A DNA stretch of 5,230 bases from Phycisphaerales bacterium (GTDB lineage: Bacteria; Planctomycetota; Phycisphaerae; Tepidisphaerales; Tepidisphaeraceae). Position 1 is the first letter of the stretch. Every line of letters begins with the position of its first letter. Location of the stretch: positions 1 through 5,230 of the forward strand of contig JAQGHJ010000592.1 of NCBI GenBank assembly GCA_028288905.1, in the 5' to 3' direction. The notes below the pieces were generated by a model. That model was not told the DNA's origin. It did not search any database and saw only the letters and a program-made list of their open reading frames with translations. Positions 1 to 5,230 of the stretch are shown one piece after another. The position numbers and the translations under genes are program-made.

Positions 1-367
1 TGGTCGTTCGGCTCGCCGGGCGGGGGGACGCCCGGCGGGCCCCGGCCGCGCAGGCGGCGGCCCGGACGCTCGTGCCGTCTACGCAGAACAGCGACCAGTC
101 GACCAAGCCCGCGGCGTCGACGCGCTCCAGCATCGCCCGGGCGAGCCGGTCGAGCACCCCGGCCCGCCGCCAGGCGTTGAAGTGGTGGTACGCCGTCTGC
201 CACGGGCCGAACTCCCGCGGCAGCCCGCGCCACCGGCAGCCCTCGGTCAGCACGTGCACGGCCGCCTCGAACATCAGCCGGCGGTCGGCCGCCGGCCGGC
301 CGGTCCGGGCGGTCGACCGCGGGATGAACGGGCCGATCAGCTCCCACTGCTCGTCCGTGAGCGTCAC
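1..367 (-). CDS. IS5-family transposase, N-terminal part (truncated by window edge)
   Basis: DDE transposase that would cut and join the ends of its own insertion sequence. The visible 122 codons start with GTG and read TLTDEQWELIGPFIP, then GRPAADRRLMFEAAVHVL, CRWRGLPREFGPWQTAYHHF and a downstream VDGTSVRA. The first part is the DUF4096-type N-terminal domain of IS5-family transposases (about residues 4-85). VDGT, at about residue 98, should carry the first catalytic Asp of the DDE domain. AGGAGG lies 4 bases upstream of the GTG, which fixes this start. After about residue 114 the zero frame loses family similarity (ASPRPASRTT). The -1 frame gives PPGEPNDH, the usual lead into the family's DHALGRSRGG block. 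The gene is therefore either a two-frame transposase expressed by frameshifting or a frameshifted remnant. No zero-frame stop is reached in the window. Confidence 0.9.
   Translation of the reverse strand, partial: MTLTDEQWELIGPFIPRSTARTGRPAADRRLMFEAAVHVLTEGCRWRGLPREFGPWQTAYHHFNAWRRAGVLDRLARAMLERVDAAGLVDWSLFCVDGTSVRAAACAAGARRASPRPASRTT
18..28 (-). promoter_or_regulatory. Candidate -1 ribosomal frameshift site (C6 run) in the transposase
   Basis: Read on the minus strand in the zero frame the codons are GCG TCC CCC CGC. The six C occupy 22-27. Slipping back one base on CCC gives CCG CCC GGC GAG CCG AAC GAC, that is PPGEPND, which restores the conserved transposase sequence. Several IS5-family subgroups, notably IS427-like elements, are known to make their transposase from two overlapping frames. 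The site and the frame change are seen directly; that it is programmed and not a mutation is inference. Confidence 0.55.
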
Positions 368-411
368 GTCGCCTCCTCGTTCGGGACGACGAATCGTAGG
401 CCCCGAAGAGC

Positions 412-428
412 GGTTCTCAGACAGAACC
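412..428. repeat. Perfect palindrome at the presumed insertion sequence end
   Basis: GGTTCT at 412-417 and AGAACC at 423-428 are perfect 6-base inverted arms around a 5-base centre. The site lies about 45 bases outside the transposase start codon. It may be the outer part of the terminal inverted repeat or a transposase binding site. It has no T-run, so a terminator role is unlikely. The matching end of the element is not in the window. Confidence 0.45.
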
Positions 429-447
429 TAGGCTAATGCCAGTGATG

Positions 448-509
448 AGCCGGTTGCCCGGATTCTCTGCGGAACCGGCTTGCCGCTCGTCGGCCAGCGC
501 CGGTTGCCC
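448..509. repeat. Repeated GCCGGTT motif upstream of the GH13 gene
   Basis: An 11-base direct repeat, GCCGGTTGCCC, occurs at 449-459 and again at 499-509, exactly 50 bases apart. Between them, AACCGGCT at 473-480 is the reverse complement of AGCCGGTT at 448-455, an 8-base inverted repeat with a 17-base spacer. Three copies of one heptamer within 62 bases, just upstream of a promoter-like sequence, could be an operator or binding array. In GC-rich DNA short repeats arise easily, so a functional role is only a suggestion. The stem has no following T-run. Confidence 0.4.
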
Positions 510-539
510 TTGTCGGGGCTGCGGACTGTGGGGTAGCCT
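510..539 (+). promoter_or_regulatory. Possible promoter for the GH13 gene
   Basis: TTGTCG at 510-515 and TAGCCT at 534-539 are separated by 18 bases and resemble a vegetative -35/-10 pair of a high-GC bacterium. Transcription would start near 546 and give a leader of about 105 bases before the ATG at 651. The -10 box is a weak match, and the pairing is by eye only. It sits directly after the second copy of the GCCGGTTGCCC repeat. Confidence 0.3.
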
Positions 540-650
540 CTTCCAACCCCGTCGCGCCGGCGACCGCACACCCATACCCTCCATCGACGCCCGGACGGCC
601 ACCTTCCGACGGCGGATCGACCGGGCCGCCGCACGCGGAGCGACGCACGC

Positions 651-2309
651 ATGATCGACGACCTCTGGTACAAGAACGCGATCATCTACTGCCTCGACGT
701 CGAGACGTACGTCGACGCGAACGGCGACGGCGTCGGCGACTTCGCCGGGCTCACCCAGCGGCTCGCCTACCTCGCCGGGATCGGCGTCACCTGCGTCTGG
801 CTCCAGCCGTTCTACCCGTCGCCGAACAAGGACAACGGGTACGACGTCGCCGACTACTACGGCGTCCACCCGAAGCACGGCACGCTCGGCGAGTACGTCG
901 AGTTCATGAACGTCGCCCACCAGCTCGGCGTCCGCGTGATCGTCGACCTCGTCGTCAACCACACGTCCGACCGGCACCCGTGGTTCCGCGCCGCCCGCAA
1001 GGACCCGAAGTCCCCGTACCGCGATTGGTACGTCTGGTCGAAGGCGCGGCCGAAGGGGTACCGCGACGGGATCGTGTTCCCGGGCGTGCAGACGGCGACC
1101 TGGACCCGCGACCCGGTCGCCGGCGCGTACTACTTCCACCGGTTCTACGACTGCCAGCCTGACCTGAACACGGCGAACCCGGCCGTCCGCAGGGAGATCC
1201 TGCGGGTGATGGGGTTCTGGCTCGAGCTCGGGGTCTCCGGGTTCCGGATGGACGCGGTCCCGTTCCTGATCAGCGAGAAGGGGGCCGGGCTGACGCGGCC
1301 GAAGCAGGACTTCGAACTGCTGCACCAGATGCGGGACTTCCTGCAGTGGCGGCGGCGGGACGCGATCCTGTTGGCCGAGGCGAACGTCCCGCCGAAGCAG
1401 AGCATGGACTACTTCGGCCCGGACGGCGACCGCATCCAGATGCTGCTGAACTTCCCGGTGAACCAGCGGCTGTGGTACGCGCTGGCGACTGCCGACCCGC
1501 GGCCGCTGGTGCGGGCGCTGGAGGAGACGCGGGACCGCCCGCCGAACGCCCAGTGGTGCAACTTCCTCCGCAGCCACGACGAGCAGGACCTCGGGCGGCT
1601 GACCGACGCGCAGCGGCGGCGGGTGTTCGACGCGTTCGCGCCGTCGCCGGACATGCAGCTGTACCAGCGGGGCATCCGTCGCCGGCTCGCGCCGATGCTC
1701 GACAACGACCGCCGGCGGATCGAGCTGGCGTACAGCCTGCTGTTCACGCTCCCGGGCACGCCGATGCTCCAGTACGGCGACGAGATCGGCATGGGCGACG
1801 ACCTGTCGCTGCCGGAGCGGGAGTGCGCCCGCACCCCGATGCAGTGGTCCGCCCGGCCGCACGGCGGGTTTACGGCCGGCCGGCGGCCCGTCCGCCCGGT
1901 GATCGACGACCAGGTCTACGGTTACCAGACCGTCAACGTGGAGGCCCAGCGGCGGGACCCGCAGTCCTTGCTGAACTGGGTCGAGCGGAAGATCCGCATG
2001 CGGCGGGAGTGCCCCGAGATCAGTTGGGGCGACTGGCGCATCCTCCCGGGCGGCGACGAGGCGGCCGGCGTGCTGGTCATGCGGTACGAGTACGACGGCC
2101 GGACGCTCGTCACGGCGCACAACTTCACCGGCGAGCCGAGGGTCGTCTGCCTCGACGCCGCGGACGCCGGCGGCCGACTGCTGGTCGACCTGCTCGCCGC
2201 CCACGACAGCCGGGCCGACGGGGCCGGCCGTCACACGGTCGAACTTCCGCCGTACGGCTACCGCTGGCTCCGGGCCGGCGGCATCGACCTGACGGTGCTG
2301 CGCGGGTAG
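651..2309 (+). CDS. GH13 alpha-amylase family protein, trehalose-synthase-like
   Basis: Predicted cytoplasmic alpha-glucan-active enzyme with no signal peptide. The N-terminus (WYKNAIIYCLDVETY, then DANGDGVGDFAGLTQRL) is the usual start of trehalose synthase-type GH13 enzymes. The D-x-N-x-D-G-x-G-D stretch at residues 22-30 fits their calcium site. GH13 motifs in order: DLVVNHTS (99-106), QPDLN (169-173), GFRMDAVPFL with nucleophile Asp201, LLAEAN with acid/base Glu243, and LRSHDE with His309-Asp310. GTPMLQYGDEIGMGDD follows at about 369-384, and a beta-sandwich C-terminal domain at about 470-545. All catalytic residues are present. The length, 552 residues, matches single-domain TreS (maltose to trehalose isomerisation); no fused maltokinase is present. 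The start ATG has GGAG 10 bases upstream, and the family sequence begins within a few residues. No treY, treZ or maltokinase gene is nearby, so the substrate is uncertain; it may belong to the TreS-like branch of unproven activity. Confidence 0.9.
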   Translation: MIDDLWYKNAIIYCLDVETYVDANGDGVGDFAGLTQRLAYLAGIGVTCVWLQPFYPSPNKDNGYDVADYYGVHPKHGTLGEYVEFMNVAHQLGVRVIVDLVVNHTSDRHPWFRAARKDPKSPYRDWYVWSKARPKGYRDGIVFPGVQTATWTRDPVAGAYYFHRFYDCQPDLNTANPAVRREILRVMGFWLELGVSGFRMDAVPFLISEKGAGLTRPKQDFELLHQMRDFLQWRRRDAILLAEANVPPKQSMDYFGPDGDRIQMLLNFPVNQRLWYALATADPRPLVRALEETRDRPPNAQWCNFLRSHDEQDLGRLTDAQRRRVFDAFAPSPDMQLYQRGIRRRLAPMLDNDRRRIELAYSLLFTLPGTPMLQYGDEIGMGDDLSLPERECARTPMQWSARPHGGFTAGRRPVRPVIDDQVYGYQTVNVEAQRRDPQSLLNWVERKIRMRRECPEISWGDWRILPGGDEAAGVLVMRYEYDGRTLVTAHNFTGEPRVVCLDAADAGGRLLVDLLAAHDSRADGAGRHTVELPPYGYRWLRAGGIDLTVLRG

Positions 2310-2315
2310 GAAGTA

Positions 2316-2344
2316 TTGGGCACGAAGGACGGGGTGCGTACGAT
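2316..2344 (+). promoter_or_regulatory. Candidate promoter for the oxidoreductase gene
   Basis: TTGGGC at 2316-2321 and TACGAT at 2339-2344 are separated by exactly 17 bases, in the 53-base gap after the GH13 stop codon. Transcription would begin near 2351, leaving a very short leader with the ribosome binding site at its 5' end. If real, the oxidoreductase and glycosylase genes can be expressed independently of the GH13 gene. Box matches are partial (3 of 6 and 4 of 6 to the vegetative consensus), and no terminator separates the genes, so read-through is equally possible. Confidence 0.35.
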
Positions 2345-2350
2345 CCGGCG

Positions 2351-2357
2351 AAGGAGG
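2351..2357 (+). promoter_or_regulatory. Strong ribosome binding site that decides the GTG start at 2363
   Basis: AAGGAGG lies 5 bases before GTG at 2363-2365. The reading frame is open far upstream into the GH13 gene with other possible starts. This site, together with the family's N-terminal sequence (KIGFHASHE) beginning immediately after, fixes GTG 2363 as the start. Confidence 0.85.
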
Positions 2358-2362
2358 AACCC

Positions 2363-3325
2363 GTGGCGAAGATCGGATTTCACGCCTCGCACGAGATGTA
2401 CCCGCCGAGCGAGCTGCTCGAGCTGGCCGTGCTGGCGGAACGGGCCGGTTTCCGGGAAGCGATGTGCTCGGACCACTTCCACCCGTGGCTCCCGAGCCAG
2501 GGGCAGAGCGGGTTCGCGTGGGGCTGGCTCGGGGCCGCCCTGCAGGCGACGACCCTGCCGTTCGGGATGGTGAACGCCCCCGGGCAGAGGTACCACCCGG
2601 CGGTCGTCGCCCAGGCGGCCGCCACGCTCGGCGAGATGTTCCCCGGCCGGGTGTGGGTGGCGGTCGGGACGGGCGAGGCACTGAACGAGTCGATCACCGG
2701 CGACCCGTGGCCGCCCAAACCGCAGCGGCGGGACCGGCTCGAGGAGTCGGTGGAGGTGATGCGCGCCCTCTGGGCGGGCGAGACGGTGACGCGGGACGGC
2801 GGGCACGTCCGCGTGAAGGAGGCCAAGCTCTACACCCGGCCGGCCGAGCCGCCGAAGCTGTTCGGGGCGGCGCTCACGCCCGAGTCGGCCGCGTGGGTCG
2901 GCCGGTGGGCGGACGGGCTGATCACGGTCGCGAAGGAGCCGAACGACTTCCGGGCGATGCTCGACGCGTTCCGCGGCGGTGGCGGCGAGGGGAAGCCGGT
3001 CTTCGTCCAGGCGTGCGTCGCGTACGCCCCGACGGAAGCCGAGGCGGTGCGGGCCGCGCACCGGAACTGGCCGCAGGCCGCTCTCGACGTCACGTTCCTC
3101 AGCGACCTGCCGACCCCGCGGGCGTTCGCCGAGCGGTGCGCCGCGGTGACGGCGGACGACGTGAAGGCCAAGCTCCGCGTGTCGGCCGACCTGTCGCGGC
3201 ACGCCGATTGGATCGCCCGGGACCTGGAACTCGGGGCGGACCGGGTCTACCTCCAGCACGTCGGGCCGGACATGCGGCGGTTCATTGAGGCGTTCGGCGA
3301 GCGCGTGCTCCCGGCGTTCGCGTAG
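2363..3325 (+). CDS. LLM-class flavin oxidoreductase (TIGR03885-like)
   Basis: A 320-residue luciferase-like monooxygenase-fold protein, predicted cytoplasmic, using FMN or possibly deazaflavin F420. The start AKIGFHASHEMYPPSELLEL is followed by SDHFHPW (36-42), GQSGFAWGWLGAALQAT (47-63), GQRYHPAVVAQAAATL (74-89) and FPGRVWVAVGTGEALNE (93-109). WADGLITV comes in the middle and RVYLQHVG then FGERVLPAF at the C-terminus. These blocks resemble the F420-dependent glucose-6-phosphate dehydrogenase-like group. They fit best the sister family TIGR03885, described as probably not using F420 because it occurs in species lacking that cofactor; I make the assignment from remembered family sequences. The substrate is unknown. 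Length is full for the family and no key block is missing. It lies 53 bases after the GH13 gene and 16 bases before the glycosylase gene, consistent with an operon. Confidence 0.9.
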   Translation: MAKIGFHASHEMYPPSELLELAVLAERAGFREAMCSDHFHPWLPSQGQSGFAWGWLGAALQATTLPFGMVNAPGQRYHPAVVAQAAATLGEMFPGRVWVAVGTGEALNESITGDPWPPKPQRRDRLEESVEVMRALWAGETVTRDGGHVRVKEAKLYTRPAEPPKLFGAALTPESAAWVGRWADGLITVAKEPNDFRAMLDAFRGGGGEGKPVFVQACVAYAPTEAEAVRAAHRNWPQAALDVTFLSDLPTPRAFAERCAAVTADDVKAKLRVSADLSRHADWIARDLELGADRVYLQHVGPDMRRFIEAFGERVLPAFA

Positions 3326-3341
3326 CCCTCGCGCCACCCTC

Positions 3342-4571
3342 ATGCCCCCCGCCACCCGCTCCGGCTCGCCCTCGGTCGTTTCTGCCGCTGACGCGGCCCG
3401 CCTGCTGCTGGGCAGGCAGGGCCTGCTCGACGACCCCGCCGCCGCCGCCGGGCCGGCCACGCCGCGCCGCGTTGCCCGCCTGGTGGAGCGGATAGGGTTC
3501 GTCCAGGTCGACGCGATCAGCACGGTCGAGCGGGCCCACCACCTGATCCTGGCCGCCCGGCTGGCCGGGTACCGGCCCGCCATGCTCGCCTCGGCCCTGG
3601 AAGTAGACCGCTCGTTATTCGAGCACTGGACGCACGACGCGTCGGTCCTGCCGCTGGCGTGGTACCCGCACTGGCATTTCCGGTTCGACCGGTACCGGGC
3701 GAGCCGGTGGCACCTGAACCAGCTCGGGGCTGAGGCCGACCGGGTGGTCGCGGCCGTCCTCGACAGGGTCCGCCGGGAGGGCCCACTGTCGAGCCGGGAT
3801 TTCGCCGCGGAGGTCGGGGCTGGGCCGGCGAAGACGACGTGGTGGCAATGGCGCCCGCCGAAGGTCGCGCTCGAGTACCTGTGGCGGACCGGGGCCCTGC
3901 ACGTGGTCGCCCGCCGCCACTTCCATAAGGTGTACGACTTGACCGAGCGGGCCGTCCCGGCCGCCGCCGCCGTGCCCCGACCGACCGAGGTCGAGCACGT
4001 CGACTGGGCGTGCCGGACGGCCCTGGACCGGCTCGGGACCGCGACGGCCCGCGAGCTGGTGCAGTTCTGGGCGGCCGTCACGCCGGCGCAGGTGAAGGTC
4101 TGGCTGACGGCGGCCGTCGCGTCCGGGGAGGTGGTGCCCGTCTCCGTCGGGTCGGCGGACGAATCGCCGCCGGTGCTGGCGTACGCCCCGCACGACTACC
4201 GCCGCCGGCTCGCCCGGCTGCCGGCACCTCCGCCGGGCGTGCGCATGCTGTGCCCGTTCGACCCGGTGCTGCGGGACCGTGCCCGGGCGAAGCGTCTGTT
4301 CGGGTTCGACTTCCGGTTCGAGGGGTTCGTGCCGGCGGCCGCCCGGCGGCACGGGTACTACGTGATGGCGGTGCTGGACGGTGACCGGTTCGTCGGCCGG
4401 GCCGACCCGAAGGTCGACCGCCGGTCAGGGGTGCTGACGGTGCGGAAGGTTTGGTGGGAGCCGGGCGTCCGGCCGACGCGGAAAGCAAGGGCCGCGTTGG
4501 AGGCGGGTGCCGAGCAACTGGCCGCGTGGGTCGGGGCGACGGCGGTCCGTGTCGAAGACTGGGGCACCTGA
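3342..4571 (+). CDS. ycaQ: YcaQ-type DNA glycosylase (interstrand crosslink repair), HTH_42 superfamily
   Basis: Predicted DNA glycosylase of the winged-helix HTH_42 superfamily (formerly DUF1006). E. coli YcaQ (AlkX) unhooks alkylation-induced interstrand crosslinks. At 409 residues it is about the length of the E. coli protein and resembles it throughout. Residues 53-59 read FVQVDAI, giving the Q-x-D catalytic motif (Gln55, Asp57) of the YcaQ branch. Then come FEHWTHDASVLP (93-104), WWQWRPPK (167-174), RRHFHKVYDLTERAVP and, from about 303, LCPFDPVLRDRARAKRLFGF. FVPAAARRHGYYVMAVL and VGRADPKVDRRSGVLTV close the conserved core. The ATG at 3342 is chosen because it follows the oxidoreductase stop by 16 bases and family similarity starts soon after. 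It has no clear ribosome binding site, so translation may be coupled to the gene before. An upstream in-frame ATG at 3285 would overlap that gene by 41 bases and is less likely. Confidence 0.92.
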   Translation: MPPATRSGSPSVVSAADAARLLLGRQGLLDDPAAAAGPATPRRVARLVERIGFVQVDAISTVERAHHLILAARLAGYRPAMLASALEVDRSLFEHWTHDASVLPLAWYPHWHFRFDRYRASRWHLNQLGAEADRVVAAVLDRVRREGPLSSRDFAAEVGAGPAKTTWWQWRPPKVALEYLWRTGALHVVARRHFHKVYDLTERAVPAAAAVPRPTEVEHVDWACRTALDRLGTATARELVQFWAAVTPAQVKVWLTAAVASGEVVPVSVGSADESPPVLAYAPHDYRRRLARLPAPPPGVRMLCPFDPVLRDRARAKRLFGFDFRFEGFVPAAARRHGYYVMAVLDGDRFVGRADPKVDRRSGVLTVRKVWWEPGVRPTRKARAALEAGAEQLAAWVGATAVRVEDWGT

Positions 4572-4733
4572 CCCGGAGAGGGCGGTCCGGCTAAGGGGCC
4601 GACTCGTCGACCCCGACACGGCCGGAGCAACGAGTTCGGCGAAAAGGGCGGAACCTCAGCAGCCGCCGTACGGGCGAGGCGAACCGGGCAAAGAAGGAGT
4701 CGCCAAGTCCTTGCGGGGGATGGCTCGAAAAGA

Positions 4734-4763
4734 GGAAGCCGAGACGGTCAGACCCCAGCTTCC
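4734..4763. repeat. Inverted repeat GGAAGC / GCTTCC
   Basis: GGAAGC at 4734-4739 pairs with GCTTCC at 4758-4763. The loop contains a further short complement, GGTC and GACC. No T-run follows on either side, so it is not a typical terminator. It lies 5 bases before the larger hairpin at 4769-4806, so the two could stack as neighbouring stems of one RNA. Confidence 0.45.
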
Positions 4764-4768
4764 TTCCG

Positions 4769-4806
4769 TGAACGAGTGGGTTGCCGCCATTCGCAACGCT
4801 CGTTCA
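4769..4806. repeat. Long nested hairpin, 8 + 5 base pairs
   Basis: TGAACGAG at 4769-4776 is the exact reverse complement of CTCGTTCA at 4799-4806. Inside, GTTGC at 4780-4784 pairs with GCAAC at 4793-4797 around an 8-base loop. The two stems are joined by a 3-by-1 internal loop. Thirteen paired bases in 38 are more than expected by chance and make this the strongest structure in the tract apart from the terminator. There is no T-run, so it suggests a structured RNA element or a protein binding site. Confidence 0.6.
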
Positions 4807-5131
4807 AATAGTGGGCGAGGAACGGACCTCGGAACCCGCGAAGGTAGTCGGGGAGACTTCGACCGCGCGCGAGCACCGGAGTCCGGGGGCGATCGGGCTT
4901 GCCCGACGGACCAACCGTTGAACGGCCGGTCACGGATTCGAGTTCTACGCTGCGTCCCATCTCAAGTGCTACGGGAAGCCGGCGTCCGAACGGGACGCGC
5001 GGGGTAGTCGTGTGCGGACAGTGCCGGTCCTGCGGGCCGGATGACGACGAAAACGAGGTATCTTGCGTCATTTCCCGATGTCGCCCGCCGGTCGGGGTCG
5101 ATACTCCGCGCGTCACGGAAGACATTGACCG

Positions 5132-5169
5132 CCGCACCCCGGACCCTGAATCCGGGGTGCGGTTTGTTT
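5132..5169 (+). terminator. Strong intrinsic (Rho-independent) terminator
   Basis: A perfect 12-base-pair GC-rich stem, CCGCACCCCGGA at 5132-5143 and its reverse complement at 5151-5162, encloses the 7-base loop CCCTGAA. It is followed at once by TTTGTTT (5163-5169). The T-rich tail is only on the plus-strand side, so it ends rightward transcription. It lies about 560 bases after the glycosylase stop codon. It therefore ends either a long 3' tail of the three-gene transcript or a separate transcript that starts within 4572-5131. Confidence 0.88.
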
Positions 5170-5230
5170 GAAGGGGCGGCCGGCGGCGTCCGCTCTCCCC
5201 GCCGTCGCCAACGGGAACCCGACCGCCGTC

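Larger units (their letters stand above)
1..428 (-). mobile_element. IS5-family insertion sequence, start-proximal end only
   Basis: The window opens inside an insertion sequence that reads leftwards. What is visible is the first part of its transposase gene, about 45 bases of leader holding the ribosome binding site, and a perfect short palindrome at 412-428 that I take as the outer end. A CTAG tetranucleotide lies at 428-431. IS5-family elements are known to prefer short YTAR-type targets, so CTAG could be the duplicated target. This is inference, because the other end and the second target copy lie outside the window. The exact outer boundary is uncertain by several bases. Confidence 0.7.
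4572..5131. other. Gene-poor tract rich in inverted repeats
   Basis: No convincing gene is seen on either strand. Open frames exist (for example 4899-5171 plus and 4748-5137 minus). Their third-position G+C is clearly lower than in the three genes upstream, they show no recognisable domain, and the first runs into the terminator. The base composition is more mixed than in the neighbouring genes. Several short inverted repeats lie here: 4734-4763, 4769-4806, 4893-4906, 4982-4998 and 5024-5040. A 25-codon patch at 4931-5005 looks protein-like but has no start. The tract may be a long 3' untranslated region, a noncoding RNA gene or a decayed gene or element; I cannot tell which. Confidence 0.5.

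Noticed and set aside
1346..2362. Upstream extension of the oxidoreductase frame into the GH13 gene
   Set aside because: The extension is Arg/Ala/Gly-rich shadow sequence. The strong AAGGAGG and the family N-terminus fix the start at 2363.
417..2681. Very long open frame on the minus strand opposite the GH13 gene (754 codons)
   Set aside because: The translation is dominated by Arg, Pro, Val and Asp-rich low-complexity sequence with no domain. It is the mirror of a GC-rich gene whose plus-strand product is a clear GH13 enzyme.
3285..3341. Earlier ATG for the glycosylase, overlapping the oxidoreductase gene
   Set aside because: The added 19 residues (MRRSASACSRRSRSPRATL) look like shadow coding and lie outside family similarity; ATG 3342 is preferred, though not proven.
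2258..4081. Long minus-strand open frame opposite the oxidoreductase and glycosylase (607 codons)
   Set aside because: It spans two clear plus-strand genes and has no recognisable motif; this is an expected artefact of high G+C.
4573..4590. Short hairpin CCGGA / TCCGG just after the glycosylase gene as a terminator
   Set aside because: Only 5 base pairs with no T-run; the convincing terminator is at 5132-5169.
5009..5016. GTGTGCGG resembling the 5' end of a group II intron
   Set aside because: No domain V, no reverse transcriptase and no intron core sequence follow within the window; a short match of this kind is common.
4748..5137. Minus-strand open frame of 129 codons in the tail
   Set aside because: Lower third-position G+C than the real genes, Ser/Arg/Pro-rich, no recognisable domain and no good ribosome binding site seen.
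4899..5171. Plus-strand open frame of 90 codons with CGQCRSC, suggesting a zinc-binding protein
   Set aside because: The cysteines are not arranged as a known finger, codon use is mixed, and its last codons are the terminator stem and T-tail.

Overview
This is a GC-rich bacterial chromosome segment. The coding genes strongly prefer G or C at third codon positions. It holds one truncated insertion sequence, three intact same-strand genes and a gene-poor tail. The codon use, the IS5-type transposase and the type of housekeeping genes would suit a large-genome soil or freshwater bacterium. A Gemmata-like planctomycete is my best guess, but no marker gene here proves it, and a high-GC actinobacterium or proteobacterium is not excluded.

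Layout. Positions 1-428 (minus strand) are the start-proximal end of an IS5-family insertion sequence. Its transposase begins with GTG at 367 and runs off the left edge. Near that edge the conserved reading continues only in the -1 frame, across a run of six C. Positions 429-650 are an intergenic leader with a repeated GCCGGTT motif and a plausible promoter. Positions 651-2309 (plus) encode a 552-residue GH13 enzyme of trehalose-synthase-like type with all catalytic motifs intact. Positions 2363-3325 (plus) encode a 320-residue LLM-class flavin oxidoreductase with a strong ribosome binding site and possibly its own promoter. Positions 3342-4571 (plus) encode a 409-residue YcaQ-type DNA glycosylase of the HTH_42 superfamily. 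Positions 4572-5131 have no convincing gene but several inverted repeats, followed by a strong intrinsic terminator on the plus strand at 5132-5169. In 5170-5230 I see nothing.

How the genes may work together. The three intact genes are co-directional with gaps of 53 and 16 bases and no terminator between them, so co-transcription is likely, at least for the last two. Their predicted jobs (alpha-glucan or trehalose chemistry, a flavin or deazaflavin redox reaction, and crosslink repair) do not form an obvious pathway. I see no clear undescribed system. The points most worth checking are the probable programmed frameshift in the transposase, the structure-rich tail ending in a terminator (possible noncoding RNA or decayed element), and whether the GH13-oxidoreductase pairing is conserved.
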